Source: Parietaria judaica
Taxonomy: Eukaryota; Streptophyta; Magnoliopsida; Rosales; Urticaceae
DNA length: 64,000 bases
Reading direction: 5' to 3'
Assembly (NCBI GenBank): GCA_954871525.1
Contig: OX940865.1
Span: forward strand, 1 to 64,000
Within the stretch, counting starts at the first letter, position 1; each line of letters begins with the position of its first letter. The position numbers were made by a program, and so were the translations under genes. Shown here piece after piece: positions 1-11,925 of this stretch. The notes beneath the pieces are model-generated. The model saw only the letters and a list, made by a program, of their open reading frames with translations. It did no database searches and was not told the origin of the DNA.

Positions 1-358
1 CTTGTTATAGAAACTACGAGAAAGTGCTTTGCGATTTAAGAATTAAAATAGGTAAATGTAGTATAAATACACATTACTAAGAATTTTTAAGTTCATTTTT
101 TGTTTGAAATATTGTTTGATTAGGGTTGTTTTGAGTAAAATGGGAAAAAGACTTTTTTTTTTTGCGCATGCATTAATTGGTGAAACCGGGTTTTTGGAGA
201 GCGTCAAAAACTTTTAATGCCAAAAATAACCTAGTTTATAACAATACCACCTAGATAAAGGTCTAGCAACTGAAATTTCATCAAGAACGCATCGTATTTG
301 CTCTCGTAAGAAAACCAATTTTTAATACATGTCGGTAATGATGTTAACATGTTAAATG

Positions 359-714
359 CTTCGTGTACACTCTACGAGATAGTGCTTTGCGATTTAGGGA
401 TTAAAATAAGTAAGTGTGATATAAATACACATTAATAAGAATTTTGAAATTCATTTTTTGTTTAAAATATCGTTTGATTATGGTCTTTTGCGTAAAATGG
501 GCAAAAGACTCAATTTTTTTTAGCATGCATTAATTGGTGAATTAGGGTTTTTAAAAAGCGTCAAAAATTTTAATGCCAAAAATAACCTAATTTATAATAA
601 TACAACCTAAATAAAGGACTAGCAACTGAAATTTCATCAAGAACGCATCGTATTTGCTCTCGTAAGAAAACCAATTTTTAACACTTGTCGGTAATGATTT
701 TAACATGTTAAATG
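359..714. repeat. B monomer with A-type tail (recombinant)
   Basis: The head and middle are B type (ATTAATAAG, GAATTAGGG), but from about 580 on the markers become A type: TTTCATCAAG, CTCGTAAGAAAACC and TTTTAACATGTTAAATG. As expected for an A tail, the next monomer starts with a B head. The implied crossover lies in the second half of the monomer. Confidence 0.8.
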
Positions 715-1072
715 CATCGTGTGCACTCTACGAGACAGTGCTTTGAGATTCAGGGATTAAAATAAGTAAATTTCATATCAATACACATCAATAAGAATTT
801 TGAAATTCATTTTTTGTTTAAAATATCGTTTGATTATGGTTGTTTTGCGTAAAATGGGCAAAAGACTTAATTTTTTTTTAGCAAGTATTAATTGGTGAAT
901 TAGGGTTTTTAAAGAGCGTCAAAAATTTTAATGCCAAAAATAACCCAATTTATAATAATACCACCCAAATAAAGGTCTAGCAACTGAAATTTCATCAAGA
1001 ACGCATCGTATTTGCTCTCGTAAGAAAACCAATTTTTAACACTTGTCGGTAATGATTTTAACATGTTAAATG
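715..1072. repeat. B monomer with A-type tail (recombinant)
   Basis: Private head CATCGTGTGCACTC and a B middle to about 990, followed by TTTCATCAAG, CTCGTAAGAAAACC and the palindromic A tail. It is followed by another B monomer at 1073. Confidence 0.8.
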
Positions 1073-2506
1073 CTTGGTGTACACTCTACGAGATAGTGCT
1101 TTGCCATTTAGGGATTAAAATAAGTAAATGTGATATAAATACACATTAATAAGAATTTTGAAATTCATTTTTTTTAAATATCGTTTGATTATGGTTGTTT
1201 TGCGTAAAATGGGCAAAAGACTCATTTTTTTTTTAGCAAGCATTAATTGGTGAATTAGGGTTTTTAAAGAGCGTCAAAAATTTTAATGCCAAAAATAACC
1301 CAATTTATAATAATACCACGGAAATAAAGGTCTAGCAACTTAAATTTCATCAAGAACACATCGTATTTGCTCTCGTAAAAAAACCAATTTGAACACTTTT
1401 CGGTAATGATTTTATCCCGTTAAATGCATGATATAGAAACTACGAGATAGTGCTTTGCGATTTAGGGATTAAAATAAGTAAATGTGGTATAGATACACAT
1501 TACTAAGAATTTTGAAGTTCATTTTTTGTTTAAAATATCGTTTGATTAGGGTTGTTTTCGGTAAAAAGGGAAAAAGACTCTGGTTTTTTTTTTGGCGCTC
1601 GCATTAATTGGTGAAACCGGGTTTTTGGAGAGCGTAAAAAACTTTTAATGCCAAAAAAAACCTAGTTTATAACAATACCACCCAGATAAAGATCTAGCAG
1701 CTGAAATTTCATCAATTACGCACCGTATTTGCTCTCATAAGAAAACCAATTTTTAACACTTGTCGGTAATGATTTTAAAATGTTAAATGCTTGGTAAAAA
1801 CTCTACGAGATAGTGCTTTGCGATTTAGGGATTAAAATAAGTAAATGTGATATAAATACACATTAATAAGATTTTTGAAATTCATTTTTTGTTTAAAATA
1901 TCGTTTGATTATGGTTGTTTTGCGTAAAATGGGCAAAAGACTCAATTTTTTTTAGCAAGCATTAATTGGTGAATTAGGGTTTTTAAAGAGCGTAAAAAAT
2001 TTTAATGATCAAAATAACCCAATTTATAATAATACCACCCAAATAAACGTCTAGCAACTGAAATTTCCTCAAGAACGCATCATATTTGCTCTCGTAAAAA
2101 AACCAATTTTTAACACGTTTCGGTAATGATTTTATCCAGTTAAATGCTTGTTATAGAAATTACGAGATAGTGCTTTGCGATTTAATAATTAAAATAAGTA
2201 AATGTGGTATAAATACACATTACTAAGAATTTTGAAGTTCATTTTTTGTTTAAAATATAGTTTGATTAGGGTTGTTTTGGGTAAAATGGGAAAAAGACTC
2301 TTTTTTGTTTGGCGCACGCATTAATTGGTGAAACCGGGTTTTTGGACAGCGTAAAAAACTTTTAATGCCAAAAATAACCTAGTTTATAACAATACCACCC
2401 TGATAAAGGTCTAGCAGCTGAAATTTCATCAAGAACGCATCGTATTTGCTCTCGTAAGAAAACAAAATTTTCAACACTTGTCGGTATGATTTTAACATGT
2501 TAAATG

Positions 2507-2861
2507 CTTGGTGTATACTCTACGAGATAGTGCTTTGCAATTTATGGATTAAAATAAGTAAATGTGATAAAAAAACACATTAATAAGAATTTTGAAATTC
2601 ATTTTTTTGTAAATATCGTTTGATTATGGTTGTTTTGCGTAAAATGGGCAAAAGACTCAATTTTTTTTAGCAAGCATTAATTGGTGAATTAGGGTTTTTA
2701 AAGAGCGTCAAAAATTTTAATGCAAAAAATAACCCAATTTGTAATAATACCACCCAAATAAATGTCTAGCAACAGAAATTTCATCAAGAACGCATCGTAT
2801 TTGCTCTCGTAAGAAAACCAATTTTTAACACTTGTCGGTAATGATTTTAACATGTTAAATG
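2507..2861. repeat. B monomer with A-type tail (recombinant)
   Basis: B head and body up to about 2770, then TTTCATCAAG, CTCGTAAGAAAACC and the A tail. The following monomer (2862) is B and closely resembles the one at 715, so this B-B pair and the 359-715 pair are probably copies of one recombinant. Confidence 0.8.
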
Positions 2862-3218
2862 CATCGTGTGCACTCTACGAGACAGTGCTTTGAGATTTAG
2901 GGATTAAAATAAGTAAATTTCATATCAATACACATTAATAAGAATTTTGAAATTCCTTTTTTGTTTAAAATATCGTTTGATTATGGTTGTTTTGCGTAAA
3001 ATGGGCAAAAGACTCAATTTTTTTTAGCAAGCATTAATTGGTGAATTAGGGTTTTTAAAGATCGTTAAAAATTTTAATGCCAAAAATAACCCAATTTATA
3101 ATAATACCACCCAAATAAAGGTCTAGCAACTGAAATTTCCTCAAGAACGCATCGTATTTGCTCTCGTAAAAAAACCAATTTTTAACACTTTTCGGTAATG
3201 ATTTTATCCCGTTAAATG

Positions 3219-4652
3219 CTTGTTATAGAAACTACGAGATAGTGCTTTGCGATTTAAGAATTAAAATAGGTAAATGTAGTATAAATACACATTACTAAGA
3301 ATTTTGAAGTTCATTTTTTGTTTAAAATATTGTTTGATTAGGGTTGTTTTGGGTAAAATGGGAAAAAGACTGTTTTTTTTTTGCGCAGGCATTAATTTGT
3401 GAAACCGGGTTTTTGGAGAGCCTCAAAAACTTTTAATGCCAAAAATAACCTAGTTTATAACAATACCACCTAGATAAAGGTCTAGCAACTGAAATTTCAT
3501 CAAGAACGCATCGTATTTGCTCTCGTAAGAAAACCAATTTTTAACACATGTCGGTAATGATGTTAACATGTTAAATGCTTCGTGTACACTCTACGAGATA
3601 GTGCTTTGCGATTTAGGGATTAAAATAAGTAAGTGTGATAAAAATACACATTAATAAGAATTTTGAAATTCATTTTTTGTTTAAAATACCGTTTGATTAT
3701 GGTTATTTTGCGTAAAATGGGCAAAAGACTCAATTTTTTTTTAGCAAGCATTAATTGGTGAATTTGGGTTTTTAAAGATCGTAAAAAATTTTAATGCCAA
3801 AAATAACCCAATTTATAATAATACCACCCAAATAAAGGTCTAGCAACTGAAAATTCATCAAGAACGCATCGTATTTGCTCTCGTAAAAAAACCAATTTTT
3901 AACACTTTTCGGTAATGATTTTATCCCGTTAAATGCTTGTTATAGAAACTACGAGATAGTGCTTTGCGATTTAAGAATTAAAATAGGTAAATGTAGTATA
4001 AATACACATTACTAAGAATTTTGAAGTTCATTTTTTGTTTAAAATATTGTTTGATTAGGGTTGTTTTGGGTAAAATGGGAAAAAGACTGTTTTTTTTTTT
4101 GCGCAGGCATTAATTTGTGAAACCGGGTTTTTGGAGAGCCTCAAAAACTTTTAATGCCAAAAATAACCTAGTTTATAACAATACCACCTAGATAAAGGTC
4201 TAGCAACTGAAATTTCATCAAGAACGCATCGTATTTGCTCTCGTAAGAAAACCAATTTTTAACACATGTCGGTAATGATGTTAACATGTTAAATGCTTCG
4301 TGTACACTCTACGAGATAGTGCTTTGCGATTTAGGGATTAAAATAAGTAAGTGTGATAAAAATACACATTAATAAGAATTTTGAAATTCATTTTTTGTTT
4401 AAAATACCGTTTGATTATGGTTATTTTGCGTAAAATGGGCAAAAGACTCAATTTTTTTTTAGCAAGCATTAATTGGTGAATTTGGGTTTATAAAGAGCGT
4501 AAAAATTTTAATGCCAAAAATAACCCAATTTATAATAATACCACCCAAATAAAGGTCTAGCAACAGAAATTTCCTCAAGAACGCATCGTATTTGCTCTCG
4601 TTAAAAAACCAATTTTTAACACTTTTCGGTAATGATTTTATACCGTTAAATG
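3219..4652. repeat. Two near-identical dimers (offset 717-718 bp)
   Basis: Starts: A 3219, B 3578, A 3936, B 4296. The two dimers share private variants: TTTAAGAATTAAAATAGG, GTAGTATAAATAC, the A tail ATGATGTTAACATG, the B head CTTCGTGTACACTC and ATACCGTTTGATTATGG. They read almost base for base the same to about 4485, where small differences begin. This is a recent one-dimer duplication. Confidence 0.9.
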
Positions 4653-7600
4653 CTTGTTATAGAAACTACGAGATAGTGCTTTGCGATTTAAGGATTAAAA
4701 TAAGTAAATGTGGTATAAATACACAATACTAAGAATTTTGAAGTTCATTTTTTGTTTAAAATCTCGTTTGATTAGGGTTGTTTAGGGTAAAATGGGAAAA
4801 AGAATCTGTTTTTTTTTGGCACACGCATTGATTGGTTAAACCGGGTTTTTGGAGAGCGTTAAACTTTTAATGCCAAAAATAACCTAGTTTATAAAAATAC
4901 CACTCAGATAAAGGTCTAGTAACTGAAATTTCATCAAGAACGTATCTTACTTGCTCTCGTAAGAAAACCAATTTTTAACACTTGTCGGTAATGATTTTAA
5001 CATGTTAAATGCTTGGTATACACACTACGAGATAGTGCTTTGCGATTTAGGGAGTAAAATAAGTAAATGTGATAAAAATACACATTAATAAGAATTTTGA
5101 AATTCATTTTTTGTTTAAAATATCGTTTGATTATGGTTATTTTGCGTAAAATGGGCAAAAGACTAAATTTTTTTTAGCAAGCATTAATTGGTGAATTTGG
5201 GTTTTTAAAGAGCGTAAAAATTTTAATGCCAAAAATAACCCAATTTATAATAATACCACCCAAATAAAGGTCTAGCAACAGAAATTTCCTCAAGAACGCA
5301 TTGTATTTGCTCTCGTAAAAAAACTAATTTTTAACAGTTTTCGGTAATGATTTTATCCCGTTAAATGCTTGTTATAGAAACTACGAGATAGTGCTTTGCG
5401 ATTTAGGGGTTAAAATAAGTAAATGTGGTATAAGTACACATTACTAAGAATTTTGAAGTTCATTTTTTGCTTAAAATATCGTTTGATTATGGTTGTTTTG
5501 GGTAAAATGGGAAAAAGAATCTGTTTTTTTTTTTGGCACACGCATTGATTGGTTAAACCGGGTTTTTGGAGAGCGTTAAACTTTTAATGCCAAAAATAAC
5601 CTAGTTTATAAAAATACCACTCAGATAAAGGTCTAGTAACTGAAATTTCATCAAGAACGTATATTACTTGCTCTCGTAAGAAAACCAATTTTTAACACTT
5701 GTCGGTAATGATTTTAACATGTTAAATGCTTGGTGTACACTCTACGAGATAGTGCTTTTTGATTTAGGGATTAAAATAAGTAAATGTGACATAAATACAC
5801 ATTAATAAGAATTTTGAAATTCATTTTTTTGTGTAAAATATCGTTTGATTATGGTTGTTCTGCTTAAAATGGGCAAAAGACTCAATTTTTTTTTAGCAAG
5901 CATTAATTGGTTAATTAGGGTTTTTAAACAGCGTTAAAAATTTTAATGCCAAAAATAACCCAATTTATTATAATACCACCCAAATAAAGGTCTAGCAACT
6001 GAAATTTCCTCAAGAACGCATCGTATTTGCTCTCGTAAAATAACCAATTTTTAACACTTTTTGGTAATGATTTTATCCCTTTAAATGCTTGTTATAGAAA
6101 CTACGAGATAGTGCTTTGCGATTTAGGGATTAAAATAAGTAATGTGGTATAAATACACATTACTAAGAATTTTGAAGTTCATTTTTTGTTTAAAATATCG
6201 TTTGATTAGGGTTGTTTTGGGTAAAATGGAAAAAAGACTCTGTTTTTTTTTTTGCGCACGCATTAATTGGTGAAACCGGGTTTTTGGAGAGCGTCAAAAA
6301 CTTTTAATGCCTAAAATAACCTAGTTTATAACAATGCCACCCATATAAAGGTCTAGCAACTGAAATTTCATCAAGAATGCATCGTATTTGCTCTCGTAAG
6401 AAATCCAATTTTGAACACTTGTCGGTAATGATTTTAACATGTTAAATGCTTTGTATACACTCTACGAGATAGTGCTTTGCGATATAGGGATTAAAATAAG
6501 TAAATGTGATATAAATAAACATTAATAAGAATTTTGAAATTCATTTTTTGTTTAAAATATCGTTTGATTATGGTTGTTTTGCTTAAAATGGGCAAAAGAC
6601 TCAATTTTTTTTAGCAAGCATTAATTGATGAATTAGGGTTTTGAGCGTCAAAAATTTTAATGCCAAAAATAAACCAATTTATTATAATACCACCCAAATA
6701 AAGGTCTAGCAACTGAAATTTCCTCAAGAACGCATCGTATTTGCTCTCGTAAAAAAACCAATTTTTAACACTTTTCGGTAATGATTTTATCCCGTTAAAT
6801 GCTTGTTATAGAAACTACGAGATAATGCTTTGCGATTTAGGGGTTAAAATAAGTAAATGTGGTATAAGTACACATTACTAAGAATTTTGAAATTCATTTT
6901 TTTCTTTAAATATCGTTTGATTAGAGTTGTTTTGGGTAAAATGGGAAAAAGACTCTGTTTTTTTTTTGCTCACGCATTAATTGGTGAACCTGGGTTTTTG
7001 GAGAGCGTTAAAAACTTTTAATGCCAGTAATAACCTAGTTTATAACAATACCACCTAGATAAAGGTCTAGCAACTGAAATTTCATCAAGAAAACCAATTT
7101 TTAACACTTGTCGGTAATGATTTTAACATGTTAAATGCTTGGTATACACTCTACGAGATAGTGCTTTGCGATTTAGGAATTAAAATAAGTAAATGTGATA
7201 TAAATACACATTAACAAGAATTTATAAATTCATTTTTTGTTTAAAAAATCGTTTGATTATGGTTGCTTTGTGTAAAATGGGCAAAAGACTCAATTTTTTT
7301 TTAGCAAGCATTAATATGTGAATTAGGGTTTTTAAAGAGCGTCAAAAATTTTAATGCCGAAAATAACCCAATTTATAATAATACCACCCAAATAAAGGTC
7401 TAGGAACTGAAATTTCTTTAAGAACGCATCGTATTTGCTCTTGTAAAAAAACCAATTTTTTAACACTTTTCGGTAATGATTTTATCCCGTTAAATGGTTT
7501 TTATAGAAACTACGAGATAGTGCTTTGCGATTTAGGGATTAAAATAAGTAAATGTGGTATAAATACACATTACTAATAATTTTGAAGTTCATTTTTTGTT

Positions 7601-9049
7601 TAAAATATCGTTTGATTAGGGTTGTTTTGGGTAAAATGGGAAAAAGACTCTGTTTTTTTTGGCACACGCATTAATTGGTTAAATCAGGTTTTTGGAGAGC
7701 GTCAAAACTTTTTAATGCCAAAAATAACCTAGTTTATAACAATACCACCCAGATAAAGGTCTAGTAACTGAAATTTCATCAAGAACGTATCGTACTTGCT
7801 CTCGTAAGAAAACCAATTTTTAACACTTGTCGGTAATGATTTTAACATGTTAAATGCTTGGTATACACACTACGAGATAGTGCTTTGCAATTTAGGGATT
7901 CAAATTAGTAAATGTGATAAAAATACACATTAATAACAATTTTGAAATTCATTTTTTGTTTAAAATATCGTTTGATTATGGTTATTTTGCGTATAATGGG
8001 CAAAAGACTCAATTTTTTTTAGCAAGCATTAATTGGTGAATTAGGGTTTTTAAAGATCGTAAAAAATTTTAATGCCAAAAATAACCCAACTTATAATAAT
8101 ACCACCCAAATAAAGGTCTAGCAACAGAAATTTCCTCAAGGACGCATCGTATTTGCTCTCGTAAAAAAACCAATTTTTAACACTTTTCGGTAATGATTTT
8201 ATACCGTTAAATGCTTGTTATAGAAACTACGAGATAGTGCTTTGCGATTTAAGGATTAAAATAAGTAAATGTGGTATAAATACACATTACTAAGAATTTT
8301 GAAGTTCATTTTTTGTTTAAAATATCGTTTGATTAGGGTTGTTTTGGGTAAAATGGGAAAAAGACTCTGTTTTTTTTTGGCACACGCATTAATTGGTTAA
8401 ACCGGGTTTTTGGAGAGCGTTAAACTTTTAATGCCAAAAATAACCTAGTTTATAACAATACCACCCAGATAAAGGTCTAGTAACTGAAATTTCATCAAGA
8501 ACGCATCGTATTTGTTGTCGTAAGAAAACCAATTTTAAACACTTGTCGGTAATGATTTTAACATGATAAATGCTTGGTATACACTCTACGAGATAGTGCT
8601 TTGCGATTTAGGGATTAAAATATGTAAATGTGATATAAATACACATTAATAAGAATTTATAAATTCATTTTTTGTTTAAAAAATCGTTTGATTATGGTTG
8701 CTTTGTGTAAAATGGGCAAAAGACTCAATTTTTTTTTAGCAAGCATTAATATGTGAATTAGGGTTTTTAAAGAGCGTCAAAAATTTTAATGCCAAAAATA
8801 ACCCAATTTATAATAATACCACCCAAATAAAGGTCTAGCAACTGAAATTTCATCAAGAACGCATCGTATTTGCTCTCGTAAAAAAACCAATTTTTAACAC
8901 TTTTCGGTAATGATTTTATACCGTTAAATGCTTGTTATAGAAACTACGAGATAGTGCTTTGCGATTTAGGGATTAAAATAAGTAAATGTGGTATAAATAC
9001 ACATTACTAAGAATTTTGAAGGTCATTTTTTGTTTAAAATATCGTTTGA
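4653..9049. repeat. Array block 3: regular A-B dimers
   Basis: Starts: A 4653, B 5012, A 5368, B 5729, A 6088, B 6449, A 6802, B 7138, A 7497, B 7857, A 8214, B 8573, A 8931. Alternation is perfect. The A monomer at 6802 is only 336 bp because of a 25-bp deletion near 7090. Several A copies share GGCACACGCATT and a GGTTAA variant of GGTGAA, a local sub-lineage. Confidence 0.92.
7076..7105. repeat. 25-bp deletion at an AAGA microhomology
   Basis: In the A monomer at 6802, TTTCATCAAGA runs straight into AAACCAATTTTTAAC. The usual 25 bp between the AAGA of CATCAAGA and the AAGA of CGTAAGA are gone, leaving a single AAGA. The monomer is 336 bp long. Confidence 0.88.
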
Positions 9050-11925
9050 TTAGGGTTGTTTTGGGTAAAATGGGAAAAAGACTCTGTTTTTTTTGGCACA
9101 CGCATTAATTGGTTAAGACGGGTTTTTGGAGAGCGTTAAACTTTTAATGCCAAAAATTACCTAGTTTATAACAATACCACCCAGATAAAGGTCTAGTAAC
9201 TGAAATTTCATCAAGAACGTATCTTACTTGCTGCCGTAAGAAAACCAATTTTTAACACTTGTCGGTAATGATTTTAACATGTTAAATGCTTGGTATACAC
9301 ACTACGAGATAGTGCTTTGCGATTTAGGGATTAAAATAAGTAAATGTGATAAAAATACACATTAATAAGAATTTTGAAATTCATTTTTTGTTTAAAATAT
9401 CGTTTGATTATGGTTGTTTTGCGTAAAATGGGCAAAAGACTCAATTTTTTTTAGCAAGCATTAATTGGTGAATTAGGGTTTTTAAAGAGCGTCAAAAATT
9501 TTAATGCCAAAAATAACCCAATTTATAATAATACCACCCAAATAAAGGTCTAGCAACTGAAATTTCCTCAAGAACGCATCGTATTTGCTCTCGTAAAAAA
9601 AATCAATTTTTAACACTTTTCGGTAATGATTTTATCCCGTTAAATGCTTGTTATAGAAACTACGAGATAGTGCTTTGCGATTTATGGGTTAAAATAAGTA
9701 AAATGTGGTATAAGTACACATTACCAAGAATTTTGAAGTTCATTTTTTGCTTAAAATATCGTTTGATTAGGGTTGTTTTTGGTAAAATGGGAAAAAGACT
9801 CTTTTTTTTTTGCTCACGCATTAATTGGTGAACCTGGGTTTTTGGAGAGCGTTAAATACTTTTAATGCCAAAAATAACCTAGTTTATAACAATACCACCC
9901 AGATAAAGGTCTAGCAGTTGAAATTTCATCAAGAACGCATCGTATTTGCTCTCGTAAGAAAACCAATTTTTAACACTTATCGGTAATGATTTTAACATGT
10001 TAAATGCTTGGTAAACACTCTACGGGATAGTGCTTTGCGATTTAGGGATTAAAATAAGTAAATGTGATATAAATACACATTAATAAGAATTTATAAATTC
10101 ATTTTTTGTTTAAAAAATCGTTTGATTATGGTTGCTTTGTGTAAAATGGACAAAAGACTTAATTTTTTTTTAGCAAGCATTAATTGGTGAATTAGGGTTT
10201 TTAAAGAGCGTCAAAAATTTTAATGCCAAAAAAAAAAACCCAATTTCTAATAATTCCAACCAAATAAAGGTCTAGCATTTGAAATTTCCTTAAGAACGCA
10301 TCGTAATTTCTCTCGTAAAAAAACCAATTTTTAACACTTTTCGGTAATGATTTATCCCGTTAAATGCTTGTTATAGAAACTACGAGATAGTGCTTTGCGA
10401 TTTAGGGATTAAAATAAGTAAATGTGGTATAAATACACATTACTAAGAATTTTGAAGTTCATTTTTTGTTTAAAATATCGTTTGATTAGGGTTGTTTTAG
10501 GTAAAATGGGAAAAAGACTCTGTTTTTTTTATGCGCACGCATTAATTGATGAAACTGGGTTTTTAGAGAGCGTCAAAAACTTTTAATGCAAAAAATAACC
10601 TAGTTTATAATAATACCACCCAGATAAAGGTCTAGTAACTGAAATTTCATTAAGAACGCATCGTATTTGCGCTCGTAAGAAAACCAATTTTTAACACTTT
10701 TCGGTAATGATTTTAACATGTTAAATTCTTGGTATACACACTACGAGATAGTGCTTTGCGATTTAGGGATTCAAATAAGTAAATGTGATAAAAATACACA
10801 TTAATAAGAATTTTGAAATTCATTTTTTGTTTAAAATATTGTTTGATTATGGTTGTTTTGCGTAAAATGGGAAAAAGACTCAGTTTTTTTTAGCAAGCAT
10901 TAATTGGTGAATTAGGGTTTTTAAAGAGCGTAAAAAATTTTAATGCCAAAAATAACCCAATTTATAATAATACAACCCAAATAAAGGTCTAGCAACTGAA
11001 ATTTCCTCAAGAACGCATCGTATTTGCTCTCGTAAAAAAACAAATTTTTAACACTTTTCAATAATGATTTTAACCCGTTAAATGCTTGTTATAGAAACTA
11101 CGAGATAGTGCTTTGCGATTTAGGGATTAAAATAAGTAAATGTGGTATAAATACACATTACTAAGAATTTTGAAGTTCAATTTTTGTTTAAAATATCGTT
11201 TGATTAGGGTTGTTTTGGGAAAAATGGGAAAAAGACTCTGTTTTTTTGGCGCACGCATTAATTGGTGAAACCTGGTTTTTGGAGAGCGTCAAAAACTTTT
11301 AATGCCAAAAATAACCTAGTTTATAACAATACCACCAAGATAAAGGTCTAGCAACTGAAATTTCATCAAGAACGCGTCGTATTTGCTCTCGTAAGAAAAC
11401 CAATTTATAACACTTTTCGGTAATGATTTTAACATGTTAAATGCTTGGTATACACTGTACGAGATAGTGCTTTTGCGATTTAGGGATTAAAATAAGTAAA
11501 TGTGATATAAATACAAATTAATAAGAATTTTGAAATTCATTTTTTGTTTAAAATATTGTTTGATTATGGTTGTTATGCGTAAAATGGGCAAAAGACTCAA
11601 TTTTTTTTTAGCAAGCATTAATTAGTGAATTAGGGTTTTTAAAGAGCGTCAAAAATTTTAATGCCAAAAATAACACAATTTATAATAATACCACCCAAAT
11701 AAAGGTCTAGCAACTAAAATTTCCTCAAGAACGCATCGTATTTGCTCTCGTAAAAAAACAATTTTTTAACACTTTTCGGTAATGATTTTATCCCGTTAAA
11801 TGCTTTATATAGAAACTACGAGATAATGCTTTGCGATTTAGGGATTAAAATAAGTAAATTTGGTATAAATACACATTACTAAGAATTTGAAGTTCATTTT
11901 TTGTTTAAAATATCGTTTGATTAGG
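9050..11925. repeat. 2.87-kb tandem duplication, copy 1 (8 monomers)
   Basis: Starts inside the block: B 9289, A 9647, B 10007, A 10367, B 10728, A 11085, B 11444, A 11803. Rare shared variants recur 2,870-2,871 bp downstream: GGTTAAGACGGG, GCGATTTATGGGTTAAAA, AAAATGTGGTATAAGTAC, CTACGGGATAG, the A10 run before CCCAATTTC, and TAATTCCAACC. The left breakpoint lies between about 9020 and 9085, where the A copy at 8931 stops matching the A copy at 11803. Confidence 0.92.

Larger units (their letters stand above)
1..3218. repeat. Array block 1: irregular dimers with B-B-B and B-B runs
   Basis: Starts: A 1, B 359, B 715, B 1073, A 1427, B 1790, A 2147, B 2507, B 2862. Strict alternation fails twice. 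The B monomers at 715 and 2862 share a private head (CATCGTGTGCACTC, GAGACAGTGC, TTTCATATCAATAC), so they descend from one recent copy, and both follow a B monomer with an A-type tail. The A at position 1 is nearly the same as those at 3219 and 3936 (shared TTTAAGAATTAAAATAGG and GTAGTATAAATAC). Confidence 0.9.

Noticed and set aside
30..42. TTTAGGG words as interstitial telomere repeats
   Set aside because: Only single heptamers occur per monomer at fixed places, never tandem TTTAGGG runs, so this is not a telomere remnant. Only the regular telo-box is kept as a finding.
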